NCBI RefSeq assembly: GCF_013408335.1
Contig: NZ_JACBZR010000001.1
Location: forward strand, 868,001 to 932,000
Source of the DNA: Nocardioides panzhihuensis
GTDB taxonomy: Bacteria; Actinomycetota; Actinomycetes; Propionibacteriales; Nocardioidaceae
DNA length: 64,000 nucleotides
Direction of reading: 5' to 3'
In this document: positions 61,790 to 64,000 of the stretch, in pieces
How positions within the stretch are numbered: the first letter of the stretch is position 1
Layout: each line of letters begins with the position of its first letter
Program-made: the position numbers and the translations under genes
Notes under the pieces: model-generated
What the model was told of the DNA's origin: nothing
The model's database searches: none
What the model saw: only the letters and a program-made list of their open reading frames with translations

Positions 61790-62571
61790 TGCTGTGCTCC
61801 TCGAGCAGGTGGTTCAGGACTGTGTCCATCAGGACGGTGTCCATCAGGGACGAGTTCAGCAAGGTCGGATACGACGAGATCGGCGCCGGCGGCCGTGAGG
61901 GTGTCGTGGCCTGCGCCGCGATCCACCCCGACGACGAGCGCGAATTCGCCTGCCCTGCCGGCGCGCACCCCGGAGACGGCGTCCTCCAGGACGACGGCCT
62001 CGCCCGGGGTGGCTCCCAGGACCTTACCGGCGTAGACAAAGGTGTCCGGTGCAGGCTTGCCGGGCAGCCCCTGCTCATCTGCGACGGCTCCCGACACGAC
62101 CGTCTCGAACCGGTCCAGGAGCCCGGCCGCCTTCAGCACGGTCGGCGCGTTGACCGACGAGGACACGACGCCGAGCCGGACGTCGAGCGTGGCGAGATGG
62201 TCCAGGAGCTGGACCGACCCGGGGTAGGCCTCCACGCCGTCGCGCTCGAGCACGAGGTTGAAGGCGTTGTTCTTCCGGTTGCCGAGACCACAGACGGTCT
62301 CCAGCTCAGGCGCATCCTCCGGGGTGCCCTCGGGAAGCCGGATGTCACGGGAGGCGAGGAAGTCACGCACACCGTCGTAGCGGGGCTTGCCGTCGACGTA
62401 GGCGAAGTAGTCCTGGTCGGTGTAGGCGGGCGCGCCCGGGGTCTTCTCCTGCAGGTAGGCGTTGAACATCTCCTCCCAGGCACGCATGTGCACGACCGCG
62501 GTCGGCGTGATCACGCCGTCGAGGTCGAAGAGGATCGCGGTGAACGTCTCCCAGGCAACAGGTCTGGTCAT
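61786..62571 (-). CDS. Beta-phosphoglucomutase family HAD hydrolase
   Basis: 261 aa, HAD subfamily IA. Nucleophile Asp16 and acid/base Asp18 in LFDLDGVIT, cap residues with YFAYVDGKPRYDGVRDFLASR (the family's R-x-x-G-V-x-x-F/L substrate motif), VVSSSVNAPTVLKAAGL (motif II) and VVLEDAVSGVRAGRAG (motif IV). It converts beta-glucose 1-phosphate made by the GH65 enzyme into glucose 6-phosphate. The two genes are translationally coupled, with the mutase first. The long Pro/Gly/His tail is poorly conserved. Confidence 0.94.
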   Translation of the reverse strand: MTRPVAWETFTAILFDLDGVITPTAVVHMRAWEEMFNAYLQEKTPGAPAYTDQDYFAYVDGKPRYDGVRDFLASRDIRLPEGTPEDAPELETVCGLGNRKNNAFNLVLERDGVEAYPGSVQLLDHLATLDVRLGVVSSSVNAPTVLKAAGLLDRFETVVSGAVADEQGLPGKPAPDTFVYAGKVLGATPGEAVVLEDAVSGVRAGRAGEFALVVGVDRGAGHDTLTAAGADLVVSDLAELVPDGHRPDGHSPEPPARGAQQ

Positions 62572-62709
62572 GTCCTCAGGCTAGGGGCTGGGTGGCCCAG
62601 GCCGAAGAAGCCGGGCCCGGCCGGCGTCGACGAGGCAAGATGTTTTCCTTCGGCGTTCTTTCGCTGAAATCTCCTGGCCACAGACGGTGAGCGGGTGGAT
62701 GCTGGAAGC

Positions 62710-63777
62710 ATGGGTACGCAGCTGCTGGTCGGGACCCGCAAGGGTCTGTGGATAGGGCGCTCTGACGACGCCCGGCAGGACTGGGACTTCACCGGTCCGC
62801 ACCATGACATGGAGGAGATCTACTCCGCCATGATCGAGCCCGGGACCGGGCGAGTCCTTGCCGGATGCTCCTCGCTGTGGCTGGGTGCGCTGGTGCGTGC
62901 CTCGGCCGACGGCGGTGAGACCTGGACCGAGACCTCGATGTCGTTCCCGGAGGACGTCGACGCGAGCCTGGCTCGGATCTGGCAGCTCCAGCCCGGCCTC
63001 CCCGATGGCACGATCTGGGCCGGGGTCGAGCCGGGCGCGATCTTCCGGTCGCAGGACGGAGGCGCGTCCTTCGAGCTCGTCCGCGGGCTGTGGGACCACC
63101 CCCACCGCACCGAGTGGAACGAGGGGTTCGGCGGACAGGCTTTCCATACGATCCTGCCGCACCCCACCGATCCGGACTCGGTGACCGCGGCGATCTCGAC
63201 CGGCGGCGTCTACCAGACCCGTGACGGCGGGAAGTCCTGGGAGGCGCGCAACAACGGCATCATCGCGGTCTTCCTGCCCGAGGGGCAGCAGTACCCCGAG
63301 TTCGGCCAGTGTGTCCACAAGGTTGCTCGCCACCCGTCTCGCCCCGAGCGGCTCTACCTGCAGAACCACGGCGGTGTCTACCGATCCGACGACGAGGGCG
63401 CCTCGTGGAAGTCCATCGCCGACGGTCTGCCCACCGACTTCGGCTTCGCCATGGTCGTCCACCCCAAGGAGCCCGACACGATCTTCACCTTCCCGATCGG
63501 TGCCGGCGAGTCCCGCTACCCGCCGGAGGCCAAGCCGATCGTGTGGCGCTCGCGCGACGCCGGCGACCACTGGGAGGCGCTCGACTCGGGCCTGCCCGAC
63601 CACTTCTACGTCGGTGTCATGCGCGATGCGATGTGCGCCGACGACCACGAGTCGGCCGGTGTCTACTTCGGCGCCCGCAACGGCTCAGTCTGGGCCTCCG
63701 CCGATGCCGGCGACTCCTGGCGCGAGATCCTCCGCGACATCCCCGACGTGATGGTGGTCCGGGCCGCGAAGGTGTGA
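62710..63777 (+). CDS. BNR/WD40-like repeat protein (sialidase-fold)
   Basis: 355 aa without signal peptide, hence cytoplasmic. Repeated Asp-box-like motifs, S/T-x-D-x-G-x-x-[50 protein letters not shown] and [10 protein letters not shown], six or more blades of a beta-propeller. The arginine triad of true sialidases is not recognisable, so enzyme activity is doubtful. Such proteins are widespread in actinobacteria as 'exo-alpha-sialidase'/glycosyl hydrolase without known role. Divergent from the GH65 operon; ATG at 62710 chosen for [14 protein letters not shown], the usual family start. Confidence 0.88.
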   Translation: MGTQLLVGTRKGLWIGRSDDARQDWDFTGPHHDMEEIYSAMIEPGTGRVLAGCSSLWLGALVRASADGGETWTETSMSFPEDVDASLARIWQLQPGLPDGTIWAGVEPGAIFRSQDGGASFELVRGLWDHPHRTEWNEGFGGQAFHTILPHPTDPDSVTAAISTGGVYQTRDGGKSWEARNNGIIAVFLPEGQQYPEFGQCVHKVARHPSRPERLYLQNHGGVYRSDDEGASWKSIADGLPTDFGFAMVVHPKEPDTIFTFPIGAGESRYPPEAKPIVWRSRDAGDHWEALDSGLPDHFYVGVMRDAMCADDHESAGVYFGARNGSVWASADAGDSWREILRDIPDVMVVRAAKV

Positions 63778-63876
63778 GGCTGGGCACGGGGCCGACAGTA
63801 GAAGGCGGATGAACTGCCGAGACCGATCGACGGTCCAGCGTGTGTCACCGTGTTCTGGGACGTACGCCGCCGGGCG

Positions 63877-63882
63877 TAATCT
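63877..63882 (+). promoter_or_regulatory. Leaderless -10 element of ilvD
   Basis: TAATCT followed by exactly seven bases and the ATG at 63890; no ribosome binding site. Confidence 0.6.
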
Positions 63883-63889
63883 GATCGCC

Positions 63890-64000
63890 ATGCCCACTCT
63901 TCGCTCCGCAACCTCGACCTCGGGCCGCAACATGGCGGGTGCTCGCGCGCTGTGGCGCGCGACCGGCATGACCGATGACGACTTCGGCAAGCCGATCATC
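63890..64000 (+). CDS. ilvD: Dihydroxy-acid dehydratase, N-terminus (partial)
   Basis: The first 37 residues, [20 protein letters not shown] then [17 protein letters not shown], are the conserved beginning of IlvD, the [Fe-S] enzyme of isoleucine/valine biosynthesis that dehydrates 2,3-dihydroxy-acids. The window ends before the cluster-binding cysteines. Leaderless promoter just upstream. Confidence 0.93.
   Translation, partial: MPTLRSATSTSGRNMAGARALWRATGMTDDDFGKPII

Noticed and set aside
59051..62035. A 994-codon open frame on the plus strand opposite the GH65 gene.
   Set aside because: The composition is that of an antisense reading of high-GC DNA; the minus strand has the complete GH65 motifs.

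Overview
This window is chromosomal DNA from a high-GC Gram-positive bacterium. The best fit is an actinobacterium close to Nocardioides and its relatives. The reasons are the roughly 70% GC with strong third-position GC, frequent GTG starts, many leaderless promoters, a DUF222/HNH ('13E12 repeat') gene, a SigE-family sigma factor, and two blocks of gene order typical of actinobacteria: radical-SAM pair/rne/rplU/rpmA/obgE/proB and cysteine desulfurase/mnmA/core MetE/ligA/gatCAB. I saw no rRNA, tRNA, CRISPR array or prophage. The genus is inferred, not proven.

Layout. 1-9 kb: the end of a secreted protein, a secreted subtilase, a methyltransferase, a B12-binding radical-SAM protein, a Rid protein, two acetyltransferases, a membrane-anchored EEP-fold enzyme, the radical-SAM partner protein (DUF2344) and a winged-helix AlkZ-like protein. 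9.4-13.2 kb: a very long RNase E/G. 13.3-18.9 kb: a polyol uptake and oxidation operon on the minus strand (DeoR regulator, binding protein, two permeases, mannitol-type dehydrogenase) that lies between rne and rplU. 19-25.6 kb: rplU-rpmA, an F420-type oxidoreductase, obgE, proB, a second EEP-fold protein, a small membrane protein and a GNAT. 25.6-29.2 kb: an accessory island in which a DUF222/HNH gene is split by an intact IS110-group insertion sequence and bracketed by inverted copies of a cloverleaf-shaped repeat. 29-34 kb: an APH-like kinase, polyphosphate kinase 2, an SLC13-type permease and glycerate kinase. 34-42 kb: cysteine desulfurase, mnmA, core MetE, a lipoprotein, a secreted membrane protein and ligA. 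42-46 kb: a sigma factor with a probable membrane regulator, and a TetR/ABC exporter operon with a clear operator. 46-50.5 kb: gatCAB and a NYN-domain protein. 50.5-51.2 kb: a secreted GH19-like lytic enzyme.

The most striking system lies at 51.2-56.7 kb. A cobalamin riboswitch precedes five overlapping genes: an alpha/alpha-barrel lipoprotein, a membrane-anchored DUF4430 protein, EcfT, a fused EcfA-EcfA' ATPase and an S component. The two surface proteins correspond to the two domains of animal intrinsic factor/transcobalamin, here as separate proteins. The operon reads as a B12 capture and uptake system. Other genes in the window point to B12 use: the B12-binding radical-SAM protein and possibly the core MetE.

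56.6-64 kb: a composite palindromic repeat, an alpha/beta hydrolase, a small protein, an EamA exporter, a GH65 disaccharide phosphorylase with its beta-phosphoglucomutase, a BNR-repeat protein and the start of ilvD. Palindromic repeats have entered coding sequence in-frame at several places (rne twice, the SLC13-type permease, the EcfA linker, the S-component tail).
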